In this document: piece after piece, positions 21,773-32,607 of the stretch
Position numbering within the stretch: the first letter of the stretch is position 1
How the letters are laid out: every line of letters starts with the position of its first letter
Assembly (NCBI RefSeq): GCF_964204645.1
Contig: NC_134033.1
Coordinates: 4,870,231-4,934,230 of the forward strand
Direction: 5' to 3'
DNA: 64,000 bases
Source of the DNA: Tubulanus polymorphus
Lineage: Eukaryota > Nemertea > Palaeonemertea > Tubulaniformes > Tubulanidae
Notes under the pieces: model-generated
What the model saw: only the letters and a program-made list of their open reading frames with translations
What the model was told of the DNA's origin: nothing
Database searches by the model: none
Made by a program: the position numbers and the translations under genes

Positions 21773-22863
21773 ATGAACTCGACTTCAAATAACGCGAATG
21801 AAACTTATCCCCAAGAACGACACCTCTATGGCGCGTCCTGCTACTTCTATTTTGTCTATCCAGTGGATTTGGTGAACACTATGAACCGGTCGATAAAGTG
21901 GGTACACATTGTTTGCACCTCGTTCTTTATTGTCTTCGGTCTGATGATGAATATCGTATCATTAATCGTTATGATGATGCCGAAAATGCGCAAGAGCTCG
22001 TTCGCGGTCTACTTGGCAGCTCTAGCCATAAGCGACGGCGGTAATTTGATGCTGCACAGTATTTTCTGGATTAATTACATCAGCGCCCTTTCGGGTAGAC
22101 CGTTGGTCATCGTGGTCTTTGGAGGGTTCGCAAAGAGCTTTATGAAATACATAAGTATGTATTTTGCCGCTTTGAGCAGTTGGTTAGTAACATTGATAAG
22201 TATTGTTTTATCGTTGTCTGTTTTCCGATGTCAGCGTCGCGTTTGTATCGCCGTGGATCGGCCCGTGGCGCCACCTGTTGCACGGTTCTAAGCGTCCTTT
22301 GCGTAGTGTTAATCGACGGTTCCCTGCGTCCATGGATGAACTACCACACCAGTTGTAGGATACCCAATCGACGCCGCGACTCACGCGCTTTAGGGACTCT
22401 AATGATGGGCTACCTGCCTTTTATCATTATAACGTTTTGTTGCGTGAGTATAGTCGCAGTTTTGAGACTCCGCAGTGCTAGAATGCCGATCGCCGCCGTC
22501 AAATTAACCAATAACAGAGTTACTCGACTTATGCTTCTCGTAATGCTCGTTTTTCTCGTTCTGTTATTTCCTACTGTAGTTACTCTTACTCTAGTAACCG
22601 TGCTCCCACACTTGCGAGAAGTTCTGCAATTGGTATCGAGTTCAATGTCCGTCATTCTTTCAGAAATAAGCTATTCGGTCAATTTCCTCATTTACGCATT
22701 GGCCAGTCGAAAGATGAGGGAAGCGTTTGCTGAAAAGTTTCTTATTTGGTCGACAGATGGCACTCGTAGCAACATCCGATTAAGGGATCGAATGAATAAC
22801 AAAATTAAGTCCAAAGAGACAACGGACTCTCCTACACCCGCTATTAATGCTAGTGAACCTTAA
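21773..22863 (+). pseudogene. Rhodopsin-class GPCR with a frameshift in TM3
   Basis: Single-exon receptor from ATG 21773 to TAA 22861. The N-terminus has N-glycosylation sites (MNSTSNNANET). TM1 has FGLMMNIVSLIV, TM2 has LAALAISDGGN, TM6 is LLVMLVFLVLLFPTVVTL, and TM7 has SYSVNFLIYALASRKMREAF, where NPxxY is replaced by NFLIY. The frame switches at about 22195-22205, exactly at the DRY position. The first frame gives SSWLVTLISI; the second gives DKYCFIVVCFPM. The sequence around the break (ATAAGTATTG) would read through if that 10-base word were present twice, so loss of one tandem unit is a likely cause. All else is open. A polyadenylation signal AATAAA is at 22995-23000. Confidence 0.8.
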
Positions 22864-24300
22864 AGGCCATCGATCTTGTGTTTGACGTGGAAGCAGATGA
22901 ATGAACAACGTTTTAGCAAGAATCAGTCTCAATGAATATACACGAAATGTATATTTACTGGATGTAGAAGAAAATCAGAATCGTTGGAAATATAAATAAA
23001 TGTTTGCAACGTTAATGTCACGAAAGCGGTTGCTCTCTTATTGTCATATTTTAACATTAGGCATTCAGAAGTTTTGGCTGAAATAGGCAGAAATACAGGT
23101 ATCCATCTCCAGCACCCCTGGAAACATGCACCATTGTAACGTTAGGTCATATCGACCAGGTTTTGAAAATGTGTTGATTAAAGATCTAATCTGGTACGTA
23201 ATTGATTTTAGTTATGTACACGTTACCGTAAAACGGGGTGAATAGGAACAGGCAGAGGGAAAAGTTTTTTCTCTCCTCATATGAACTTTAACGTTTGACA
23301 AATTAATTCTAAATTCTTTTCAAACTTTAGCCACAACGCTAGCTAAGAAAAAACACAGTAAATTATGGAAGTCAATAGGAACAGGCACATCTCTATGAAA
23401 AAATATATGTTCCTTTTCAAATTTTGATAAGTTGAATTTACTACCTTGTACCACTTGGTCATATGGACATGATATTTTCTGTAATCCAGCCAATATTGGG
23501 TTCTACGTTAGGTACACGTATAACATGTAAATGACTGCACCGGTGAATGTATGTTCTAAAGTTAATGTTGATTGCTGATTATGAAACAATTAAACCGGTA
23601 GTGCCAGCAGGTACACAACCAATTTTCGACGTCGATCCTGCGTTGAAGACTGTGATGTCGAAATACTAACGTGGATTTACGTCGATGGTTTTGTTTGTTG
23701 TAAGCTGGCGTCGCTTTACTAGTTAATTTCAATGTTTTATCGACGTGGGTTAAAAACAAAGTTCTTTTCGACTAAAATTATTCGATCGACGTAATAACGT
23801 CGCGGACATCATACCGAAACAAAAACATGGAAAATGGTCACGATCATACATAAAGAAAGATTAATCATAAATATTGGTTCTAGATTTGGTTGCCCTCACA
23901 ACGCGTTGTTGGGGCATGCTGTATTCACTTCGTCGTCCGTTCATCTGTCCGCAGTGTTTTCCGTGCCCTAGCACCTAAACCCTTTGACAGACTTTCTTTA
24001 AATTCAAAGAGTTGTGTTGTCCTTGGTTAGTATCTGATTAGATTTTGGGTCCTGTAGGTCCAAGGTCAAGGTCGCAGAAATCCATTTTGTGAAATTCATT
24101 TCTGGGCTCTAACTCACAGATAGTTTAAAATAACTAAATGAAATTCCATACGGATAGGATATTCTATTCTTAGCGTGGGTAAGGCCACAGCAAAAGAAAA
24201 CCCTGTTTCTCGGGCACGAACGACCCGACTCGATATTTCGCCATTTCAAATAATCATTTCCAGAAAAAATATAATTGCTTATGAACGTCGCCACCGGGTA
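22864..24300. other. Gap with decayed repeats
   Basis: No gene seen. 23885-24090 (GTTGCCCTCACAACGCG, CGTCCGTTCATCTGTCCGC, CCAAGGTCAAGGTCG) resembles, in the other orientation, the GGAC-rich and TTGACC-rich element at 18407-19195. Confidence 0.45.
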
Positions 24301-24318
24301 TACCCAACCAAGGACCGG

Positions 24319-24633
24319 TTAGTCTAACTTGTTGTTTACAGCAACCGGGCCAGATTCAGACCGTATAACATTAGATTTATCTACTAACTGGTAGTAAAAA
24401 TCTGAACCGACTAATAACGCTACATTGAAAGAATTTGAACCACTGTTCACGCTATGTGCGAATGTTATACCCTTGAACTCAGGAATCCTAGAAAACGATG
24501 TAACTTGAACTGACATAGGTTTAGTAATAACAGGGACAACTAACGCATCAAGCTCAAAAGGTTCCTCTTCGACAGAAATAACATTCAAAGTAATAATTAT
24601 CAACTTCTTTGAATCCTGATGATCTAGCATCAA
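24319..24633 (-). mobile_element. BEL/Pao retrotransposon polyprotein fragment
   Basis: About 104 codons on the - strand. The end LLVGSDFYYQLVDKSN then SESGPVAVNNKL matches the pattern of the DUF1758-type segment of BEL/Pao polyproteins, which follows the protease and precedes RT (consensus G-x-D-x-Y, then GP-x-A). Neither LTRs nor RT are nearby, so this is a relic. Confidence 0.65.
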
Positions 24634-25027
24634 AACCAGAAAAGTTAAAAAAATTCTCGTCTCTTCGTCTTGAAATTGATCAAATTATAATGATTGGGTT
24701 ATGAATGACCTCTGAGATCCGTCATCAAATAACATTCCTGTATTTTCAATAATTATCTAACAGGAGACAGTTGTCACAGCAGCAACAGCAGTTTTTAATA
24801 AAACCGAACCGTACGATTGCCCTTGAATAGTAGTACAGTAAACTGTGGCCAGGTCGGATCTGGCCGAGTCGTATATAACCACTCAACTCGGCGGCGGTGC
24901 AATATAAAAAAAATTCAGTTTCCTATATGAAATAATGCTTTCGTATTCTCGTAGCAATGTCTCAATCGTTTTCGTTACTTACTGCGGCTAAGTCGTATAT
25001 TCTGAACGACCATTGGTCTAACCAGTA

Positions 25028-25309
25028 TTATTCAATCCCCAGTAAATTCAATGACAATTTGTGACCGGACCAATAATGCTCGTAGGGCCGGCGTTGACCG
25101 TTCGAAACAGTAAATGAATTCTGCGGGTGGGTTCGAATCCCGGATAAATGACACTGACAGCAGAACGATTGCTGGCATGCGAGGTGGCACCCGACATGTG
25201 AATGCTGACCAGGGGATTTCCCGGCTACAGAATTAGATAGGGTTAATCGATCGCACATCAGACAGATGATACAAGCCACGAGCAACCAAAAACTGATGTT
25301 ACTTATTTA
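25028..25309 (-). other. Open frame: hydrophobic start and Cys-rich segment, unknown
   Basis: On the - strand, a hydrophobic stretch (WLLVACIICLMC) is followed by a Cys cluster (GCHLACQQSFCCQCHL). No in-frame ATG precedes the hydrophobic part. The + strand contains GGTTCGAATCC (25129-25139), a perfect polymerase III B box, so the region may be a SINE or tRNA relic giving a chance frame. Confidence 0.25.
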
Positions 25310-25670
25310 AATAGTACACATTTGATTATTTATTTACGTTTATTTCTGCATATAACAGTTTTTACAGTGAGTAAACCCTATATTAGCAACCATAGTCCTT
25401 AAATTTGAATTTGTAACTTGTAAATGTTTAACTTAACCATTTTGCCTATAATGTACTTGTACCTTGGCACTGGAACTTATATTATAATGTATATTAATAT
25501 TCGGAATAAACATCTTTATAACTGCAAAAAAAATAGTCCTTAATGAATGAGTTCCAAAATATTTAAAAAAAAAATGGTCCTTCAGAGTCGGATTCCAACC
25601 ATGTCGGACGAAACTTAGGCGAAGACTGTAGTACTGGTTATAGCCTGATCTGAAAAATCGACGCTTAAAG

Positions 25671-25910
25671 ATGCAAGATTCTGGTTTCTTTAATTCCGAC
25701 CCAACTGTTGACTGTTGTAACTTAATAGACTCATTCGAATCGATTTTAACATGTAAGCCAACCGGGATTTTCGACAGGTTTGCTCCACGTAAACTAGTAT
25801 GTTGGGAAACTGAACATGATTTATATTTTATTTTGGAAACAAAATCTTATACAAATATATACAAACGTAATACACGTAAATATAATACACGTGTAAATGT
25901 GACAATATAA
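25671..25910 (+). other. Possible LINE polyprotein scrap
   Basis: A short frame containing GIFDRFAPRKL, like the linker between endonuclease and RT in many LINEs (D-x-x-APxK). No flanking RT is present. Weak call. Confidence 0.25.
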
Positions 25911-25934
25911 GGTTATATTTGGGTTCATTATTTA

Positions 25935-26160
25935 ATTGTTCACCTACGAATAAGATTCAATGAAACGTTTCGATATTCCGAAAAATTTGATAATGTTATT
26001 TAAGGACAAAACGATTCGCGTGAGCAATGAAATCATCAAAATCATCATCTCAAATAATCTCAATCGATTTTTCAAAAACTACAAATTACTATGATTTTGA
26101 GAGTATTTTGATATTGTTCTGTGAGCTCTCTAGAAAGTAGAAACTAGTTTGGATAAACAT
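25935..26160 (+). repeat. Dispersed repeat R, copy 1
   Basis: Shares the words TTCAATGAAACGTTT, AATAATCTCAATCGATTTTTC and TTTTGATATTGTTC, in order, with 59095-59440, and related words with 44880-45680. It may be the downstream flank of an old receptor copy or a mobile element. Confidence 0.6.
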
Positions 26161-26559
26161 TCTGTCTCATGAAAATATGTTGAACCAAAAGAATCCAGGA
26201 GTAATTCAAGAATTCGTCAGTAGGCCGATCTCGAAGAGTTCGTTAACCTAAAGAATCGAGAATTCCAAACACTTACAACTATATCAACATGATACATATC
26301 GTTATGAAACCACCACTGCTGCTACACTAACAGATGGTTTTTTTTTGTAAAACTAGGTTTATAAAATCAAAGGCTTTTATACCGTTGAAGATATCAATGT
26401 AATAAATCATTTCACGTTTATACATTTCGTCTCTAAAACGCTTAAAATTCATCCATTGTGTAAAACTAAACTTGAGTCGTCTACACGTGTTACAGTTGTT
26501 CGATGACTTTTACGCGCGTTGCGATGAAGAAACTACTCGGTACCACCGAATCAATAACG

Positions 26560-26602
26560 AATAGCGAATAACGTATGACGATTAACCAATAGCGAATAAC
26601 GT
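26560..26602 (+). repeat. Direct repeat upstream of intact GPCR
   Basis: AATAGCGAATAACGT occurs at 26560-26574 and 26588-26602, 28 bases apart, about 165-200 bases before the ATG at 26764. It could be a cis element or a simple tandem duplication. Confidence 0.5.
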
Positions 26603-26763
26603 TTAGCGATTGACGAACAGCGTGGCGGTCCAGGAATTCCGTACGGTTCAGGTTTTCAAAAAGAGAGAGATCGTGAAAATATATACATACAAGCATTCAT
26701 AGAATGTGCATATTACGCATTGGTAGGTGTTCCATTTCATAGATTACAGGTTTCTCTCTCACG

Positions 26764-27828
26764 ATGAATTTCAGTTCGCAGACGACTTCACTACTCTCTA
26801 CAACTACTAGAAATCCCTGCTCACCTTACTTATTCCAAAACGTATTGTCAATCAGCGTAAAACTAGCTGGAGGTTTTCCTATCAGTATCGTCGGAATAAT
26901 TTTGAATAATTTCAGCATTGTGATTTTACGTCGCCAAACTTCAAATCACATATCGCTCTACATTCTGCGATGTCTGGCAGTGGCTGACATAATCTTTCTT
27001 ACATTTCACATAATTCAAGAACCTTTTCGTTTCATTGTCTCCGGTTTGACCCAGGGTAGTCATATGTTCGTGATTCCTACGAGTATGAGTTGGGGTGTTC
27101 GGCCATGGATCTATCGGGTAGCTTGGTTACCGAGAACCTCAGCGCAAGTGACAAGGAACTGGATAACTGTACTACTAGTTTTAGAAAGGTCCTTTTCTAT
27201 CGCTAGGCCATTCTTCGCTAGAACTCATTTCACAATACCAAGGGTAAGAATTGTAGTTTGTTGTTTCTATATTATTTTTGGTATCTTAGGCTCTCCATTG
27301 ATTATCGGTACTACAGTAGGTATCTGGTTTTATGACGAATGTAATAAAGTCGTCATAAAATCCATCCGCGGAGCAAGCGATCCCATACGAAAATACTTCC
27401 TCACTGTATTTATGTGGATTGATGACTTTCCTAGTCCTTTGTACAAAGAAATCCTGCCTGCCTTAATGCTAATAATTTTCAACAGCCATCTGATATGGAC
27501 TCTGAGAAAGATAAGTTCTAGGAGAAAAGAAATGACACACGAAGGCGAACAAAGGCTAGACGTGAAAGCTATCAGGATAGCTGTAGCTATTGTTATTCTG
27601 TTTATCGTCTGTGAAATCCCTGCTTCGTTCCGATCTTATAACGAATTCATCGGTCGCTTCGTCAAAATGCCACCTATTAAATACTCTCACACCATCTATA
27701 CCCTTCAAGAACTGTTTACCGATCTTTTACCGACCTTAAACTCGTCTGTAAATTTCTTTATCTATTACTTAGCAAACGATAATTTTAGAGGAACTGCAAA
27801 AAAACTGTTGAGAAGGCGGCCGATTTAA
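26764..27828 (+). CDS. Rhodopsin-class peptide GPCR, FMRFamide-receptor-like, intact
   Basis: Uninterrupted 354-codon, single-exon 7TM receptor. The N-terminus starts MNFSSQTTS with a glycosylation site. TM1 has VGIILNNFSIVIL, TM2 has LAVADIIFL, TM3 has NWITVLLVLERSFSIARPF (ERS for DRY, then Pro), TM6 has ILFIVCEIPASF (CEIP for CWxP), and TM7 has LNSSVNFFIYYLANDNFR (NFFIY for NPxxY). The conserved extracellular-loop Cys is in YDECNK. This combination is typical of the spiralian-expanded FMRFamide-receptor-like group, which acts at the plasma membrane through G proteins; the ligand cannot be read from sequence. It is the only rhodopsin-class receptor here without a lesion. The start is the first ATG of the frame and gives a normal length for the family. 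Confidence 0.85.
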   Translation: MNFSSQTTSLLSTTTRNPCSPYLFQNVLSISVKLAGGFPISIVGIILNNFSIVILRRQTSNHISLYILRCLAVADIIFLTFHIIQEPFRFIVSGLTQGSHMFVIPTSMSWGVRPWIYRVAWLPRTSAQVTRNWITVLLVLERSFSIARPFFARTHFTIPRVRIVVCCFYIIFGILGSPLIIGTTVGIWFYDECNKVVIKSIRGASDPIRKYFLTVFMWIDDFPSPLYKEILPALMLIIFNSHLIWTLRKISSRRKEMTHEGEQRLDVKAIRIAVAIVILFIVCEIPASFRSYNEFIGRFVKMPPIKYSHTIYTLQELFTDLLPTLNSSVNFFIYYLANDNFRGTAKKLLRRRPI

Positions 27829-30700
27829 ACTCCGTCGAGCGAAACAGATATATTTTGGATCCGTCCAGGCTTTTTTAGATTTCAGAGCCCCATCCCCAAC
27901 GCCATATTTGACGAGAATTTAACATGTGTGATTGCCGTTTAATCACTAAACCAGTTGAATTAAAAAGATGGAATAGAATTTGCAAAAATCACTCTGGATA
28001 CTTAAAGTTGATGAGAACATAAAAATAATGATTAATGCAACGTGAGCCAGGTACTTTGAAATGGATGTTGTCATTGCGAATTTATTAAAAGAACTGTTGA
28101 AGGTCTCTTTAAAACTGCGTACATTAATTACTTTTTTTAATTAATTAATTTTTTTAGAACATCAAATCTCTATATAGATTCAATTAACCCGATTGCCTTC
28201 TTTCTTACACTTTATGTCACAGTATCACTATCTCCGACGATCTTAGTTATTACATAATAAGCAAATTGCGATACTTTGTGATATTTGCTAACAGTATGAA
28301 TTCAAGCGTATATGCGGCTTTGTGTGATATGTAATACGTATCATAGCGAATGGACAACGAGAGGGTTGTGAAATCGGAGGAACTGACTCCGTGGAATAAC
28401 AATATACCGAGATCTACCTACCTAGAGTCGCCGTGACAGAAATGAAACAGCGCGAAATGGCTTCAAAATTATAACTTAAAAAGTTCGTAGCCACTATTAT
28501 CTACATATATAATAATTGTAATAAATCGTTGAATCTAATTCTGTCTTCTGTAATGAATTTCTATGTTCGCAATAAAACACTGATGTTCACTGGTACGAAA
28601 AACAACCGCTTCTATTACGAGATTATATGAAATTGAGAGGAGACCTCAAAATAACAAGAAACGAGTGATTTGAATCATCAATTAAAAAACCGCGTCTTCT
28701 AAAAATACATCCGAGAAATATCGACATCAAAACAAAATCGCGCGCCCAAAATCAGCTCAAATACCAATGAAATAGTTTACCCATATAAAACCAGAAAATC
28801 TAGGTTCCACAGGAATAGGGCCCGACCGAAACCGGCTGTCTGAACCTGAAACCAGTTGTACGTAAGTAAATGTCATTTGTATTTCATAAGAAGTAGAGTT
28901 CAACTCTTCAACTCTTCATCTTACTCAAATCACACTTAACTCACAAACTGTCAAAAATGTCCAATCAAGTTCAATTGTAAATAAATGCAACTTATTGTTA
29001 AAAGGTTCCACTTAAACTTACATATTCTGTATTTTATATCAACAGCTGAAATTATGTTTTAATTTAAAGATCTATCAACTAAGTATTCTAACCTAACCTA
29101 TATATTCGGCCTACCCATTCAGGCTAGGGTTTGGGGGTAGGGAGGAGGATACTGAAATTGAGAGACATGATATACAGGTCACACCGGAAATCTTCAGTCA
29201 CTCTGTCATCATCATTCAACTTAAGGTTCAATCTACTGTGACTAGGGGATCTTGATCTTCTCACTGAAGTAGAACATACAGGCCGCACCTGAATCGGGCC
29301 ACTCTGTTGTGTGCTGGGGGTGAAGACACGTACTCTGTGGCCCAATCTTCTGGGTTCTTGTCTCAGCGATGACCCTGAAATTGTCATGTTTATTTCAAGT
29401 AAAATATTTACATAAAAGGCGTTGTCTTATAAAACAATACATTTGAAAAATCTGAAATTCTGTAAAAATAGAAAAAAACCTGAAAACAGAGAGAAACCCT
29501 GGAATAAAAGAAGCATGGAATACAGGAACATGAAATAAAGATATGAGGCATAAGTAATAAACAAACTGCTATTTCTATCTGTAGACCCAGAGACCCACAG
29601 GACCCTGACGTAAATAACACCCTATTTACTAATTAACGCATTTTATTTAAAATTGTATTAATATTCATGCATTTCTATAACTTACTAACTCACCGAGTAA
29701 GTTCCTAAACTAATTAAACCTATAAAACATAATTTCGACTGTTAATGTTTTTCTAACTTACAATTTATCCAATCCTGTGTGTGTAATGTATGAATCCAAT
29801 GATAATCCTTGAGTCAATTTGAATCCTTGTGTTTTTTATAACAGTTCAGTTCATTGAGCACAGTTTATATCAATCCGGTAATTAGTTTGAGCGCGATTTC
29901 ATTCCAAATAAATCCTGAACAATAATACAATTCAAATTCCATTTAATTTCCAGTAACGGCTCAGTTTTTGAGAACGGTTTATCTTTCATCCATCCAGAAT
30001 ACATCCTAATATGTTCACAAGAGGGGTCTGCTTGTTTTACGGGAGACAGTTTGAGCACCTCTTTTCAGACTGGTTAACCATACACCATCGCGATAACCTC
30101 TAGGTGTGAACATATACAAGACACCCAGTTGTAATAATCTGTGCGAACGACAAGAATTGTCGAACACAATGAAGTTTCATATTTCATATTATCTAACTAT
30201 TGGGGTCACTGGTCATAATCCATCTTCGCTCTATAAACTGCGCGGCGACTCTAGTGAAGAAATCAATCTATTCTGAACTGCATGAAGTTTATATCGGTAT
30301 AAATCATAAATCTCTGATAGCAAAATGATTTAATTTGAAAATTGAATTATTAAAATTGCCGCGAAAACCAGCTTCCAAAACTTCATCATCAATGATTGGA
30401 CGCATAATTAGTCATACTCGTCGATGATTGGCTAATTTGTACGAAATATGCATAAACTGGATGATTTACGTAAGTTCTCAGCGGACTCGATATTTACGCG
30501 GGAACCTTACAAATGGTTCCACCTTCTTAGGAATAAAAGTTCCATTACTTCTGTGAAAATCCACCCTCCGAAGACATGGCTGACTTCAGCCCCGGAAATC
30601 CAGGAAGAAAGACACTGAATATTTGGATGGATGAAAGCTGTGGGTACTGGAGTGTGTAATGGGTAGTGTAGTGTGATCTGTGTGCATTTGTGGCCAGCAC
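27829..30700. other. Gap without a supported gene
   Basis: AT-rich. A - strand frame at 29124-29370, after an AATTTCAG acceptor-like site, is Arg/Ser-rich (VRRSRSPSHSRLNLKLNDDD) and could be a terminal exon, but no partner exon is visible. Confidence 0.4.
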
Positions 30701-30706
30701 ACAGAT

Positions 30707-31262
30707 CACATTGTTCATTGGGTTTAGTCCAGGACTCGCGAGATTTTCAACAACACGGAAGTAACGTGTAATAAATGATGACTTGAATTGCATGACTACC
30801 TACCACCCCTCATTATTGTTGGAAAACTAAACGTTCCGCACGACTAAAAATTAGTAATAATAATCAATAACATTTTAGGAATGGCCAGAATTTTAACTTA
30901 GGTTCTATCTCTTTTTTATTTTACAATTGCGATTGGTATAATTTTTTTTAAACGGCCGTTAAGGCTTCATGTTTCGTCTGCAATTCACTGCAAATAGTTA
31001 CGCAACTACGCACATTTCAGTGTTTTTGGCAGCTGTACACTCAATCGGCACCGTTCGTGACTAGCTTCACTGCGGAATTATCATTAATCAACATCGCCAT
31101 ATCACATCATCATTTTATATTGTGCCTTAAAACCCTAACAGCCGAAATAATTGAAATACACACACGATTTCTATCATTGAAAATTGAGAGAATGGCCGTG
31201 TTTGTGTTCTGCTGCTTCACGTAAATCCCGCGGGGTGGCGCCACCGCGCGGATAGGGGCCTA
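30707..31262 (+). repeat. About 550-bp direct repeat, copy 1
   Basis: Matches 31798-32345 nearly throughout, with small indels (shared words CACGGAAGTAACGTGTAAT, CTACCACCCCTCATTATTG, TTTTTGGCAGCTGTACACTC). It ends in a GC-rich CCCGCGGGGTGGCGCCACCG palindrome-like stretch. Confidence 0.85.
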
Positions 31263-31329
31263 TACGTCCAGAGCCCTAGCTTGATGGTATTCGAAAATTA
31301 AAGTATGGGCACTCGATATGATGGACTTC

Positions 31330-31650
31330 TATATCCACGCCTCGGTGTGGAGCGCGGAGCGGTTAGAGCGTTCGGCTAATCAGGGAAGCCAGGTCGTGGT
31401 TTCGAACCCCGTACATTACCGCAGTGTCTTCGGGCAAGACACTTATTCTCATTGCCACTGTCCACCCAGGAGAAAATGGGTATCTGGCCTGATAGATGAC
31501 TCCGACTATTGCTCCCCAGGGAGAGATTACTGATATATGTGAGGGTATTAAAATCATGGTTGAAGTATTAATACCAAAAAATGTAAAGCGCTCCGAGCTA
31601 GATTTAGCGCTATAAAAGACACATATTATTATTATTCTCATCATCATACT
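31330..31650 (+). mobile_element. tRNA-derived SINE, second copy
   Basis: Head GAGCGGTTAGAGCGTTCGGC with GGTTTCGAACCCC, body TCGGGCAAGACACTTATTC, and a tail with TTTAGCGCTATAAAAGACAC then ATTATTATTATT. Moved together with the promoter block rather than by its own insertion, since flanking sequence on both sides also matches copy A. Confidence 0.75.
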
Positions 31651-31726
31651 GGATATTGCTGTTATTATGCCTCTCGAACAGCCTGTCATATCTGTAAAGA
31701 TAATTACAGGTTACGATATCTAACCG

Positions 31727-31734
31727 TATAAAAG
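31727..31734 (+). promoter_or_regulatory. TATA box in the relocated promoter
   Basis: TATAAAAG followed by GGC: a better TATA match than the source sequence at 7546-7551. It lies 881 bases upstream of the Ig-receptor ATG, same strand. Confidence 0.45.
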
Positions 31735-31797
31735 GGCAAAGTCGTACTACTCGATCTCATTAACGAGTTGCCAATCGAGTTGTGTTATTTCTGCATT

Positions 31798-32345
31798 ATC
31801 ACATTTTTCATTGGGGTTTGGTCCAGAACTCACGAGATTTTCAACAACACGGAAGTAACGTGTAATAAATGATGACTTGAATTGCATGACTACCTACCAC
31901 CCCTCATTATTGTTGGAAAACTAAACGTTCCGCACTGACTAAAAATTAGTAATAATAATTAATAAAATTTTAGAAATGGCCAGAATTTTAACTTAGGTTC
32001 TATCTCATTTTTATTTTACAATTGCGATTGGTATAATTTTTTTTTAAACGGCCGTTATGGCTTCGTATATCGTCCGCAATTCACTGCAAATAGTTACGCA
32101 ACTACGCACGTGTTTTTGGCAGCTGTACACTCAATCGGCACCGTTCGTGACTATTTGTGGAATTATCATTAATCAACATCGCCATATCACATCATCAACT
32201 TATATTGTGCCTTAAAACCCTAACAGCCGACATAATTGAAATGCACACACGATTTTTATCATTGAAAATTGAGAGAGTGGCCATGTTTGTGTTCTGCTGC
32301 TTCGCGTAAATCCCGCGCGGTGGCGCAACCGCGCGGAGTGGGGCC
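31798..32345 (+). repeat. About 550-bp direct repeat, copy 2
   Basis: Second copy of 30707-31262. It occupies the space between the relocated promoter and the Ig-receptor gene. Confidence 0.85.
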
Positions 32346-32607
32346 GATACGTCTAGCGGCAATATCGTTCTTGACTCCTTGAAAGGAATTGTCGCCCATA
32401 GGGCTGATCAGGTCAGGAAGGTCCGATGATTTTTTTCATCTAATAATTTCACTTTTCTCTTCCTACATTTGATTATCTATAACACGCGGATATATTTACT
32501 CTATTATCAATGCATCTAAATCTATTAAACTTCCTCAACCAGAGCGATTGTTTTGGCTATGTATATACGACGGGTATAGGTGAATCAATCCTTTCTATAT
32601 CACGACG

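Larger units (their letters stand above)
31265..31791 (+). repeat. Inverted copy of the GPCR copy A promoter and SINE
   Basis: This block is the reverse complement of about 7491-8010. It includes the SINE, the TATA region and the 5' UTR, and stops about five bases short of the GPCR ATG. It lies between the two 550-bp direct repeats and points right, toward the Ig-receptor ATG at 32608. Confidence 0.85.

Noticed and set aside
29124-29387. Arg/Ser-rich frame on the - strand
   Set aside because: It has an acceptor-like site but no donor-linked partner exon or homologue. Mentioned only in the gap entry.
30545-30793. Open frame across the 550-bp repeat
   Set aside because: The frame crosses the repeat boundary and is not kept in the second copy.
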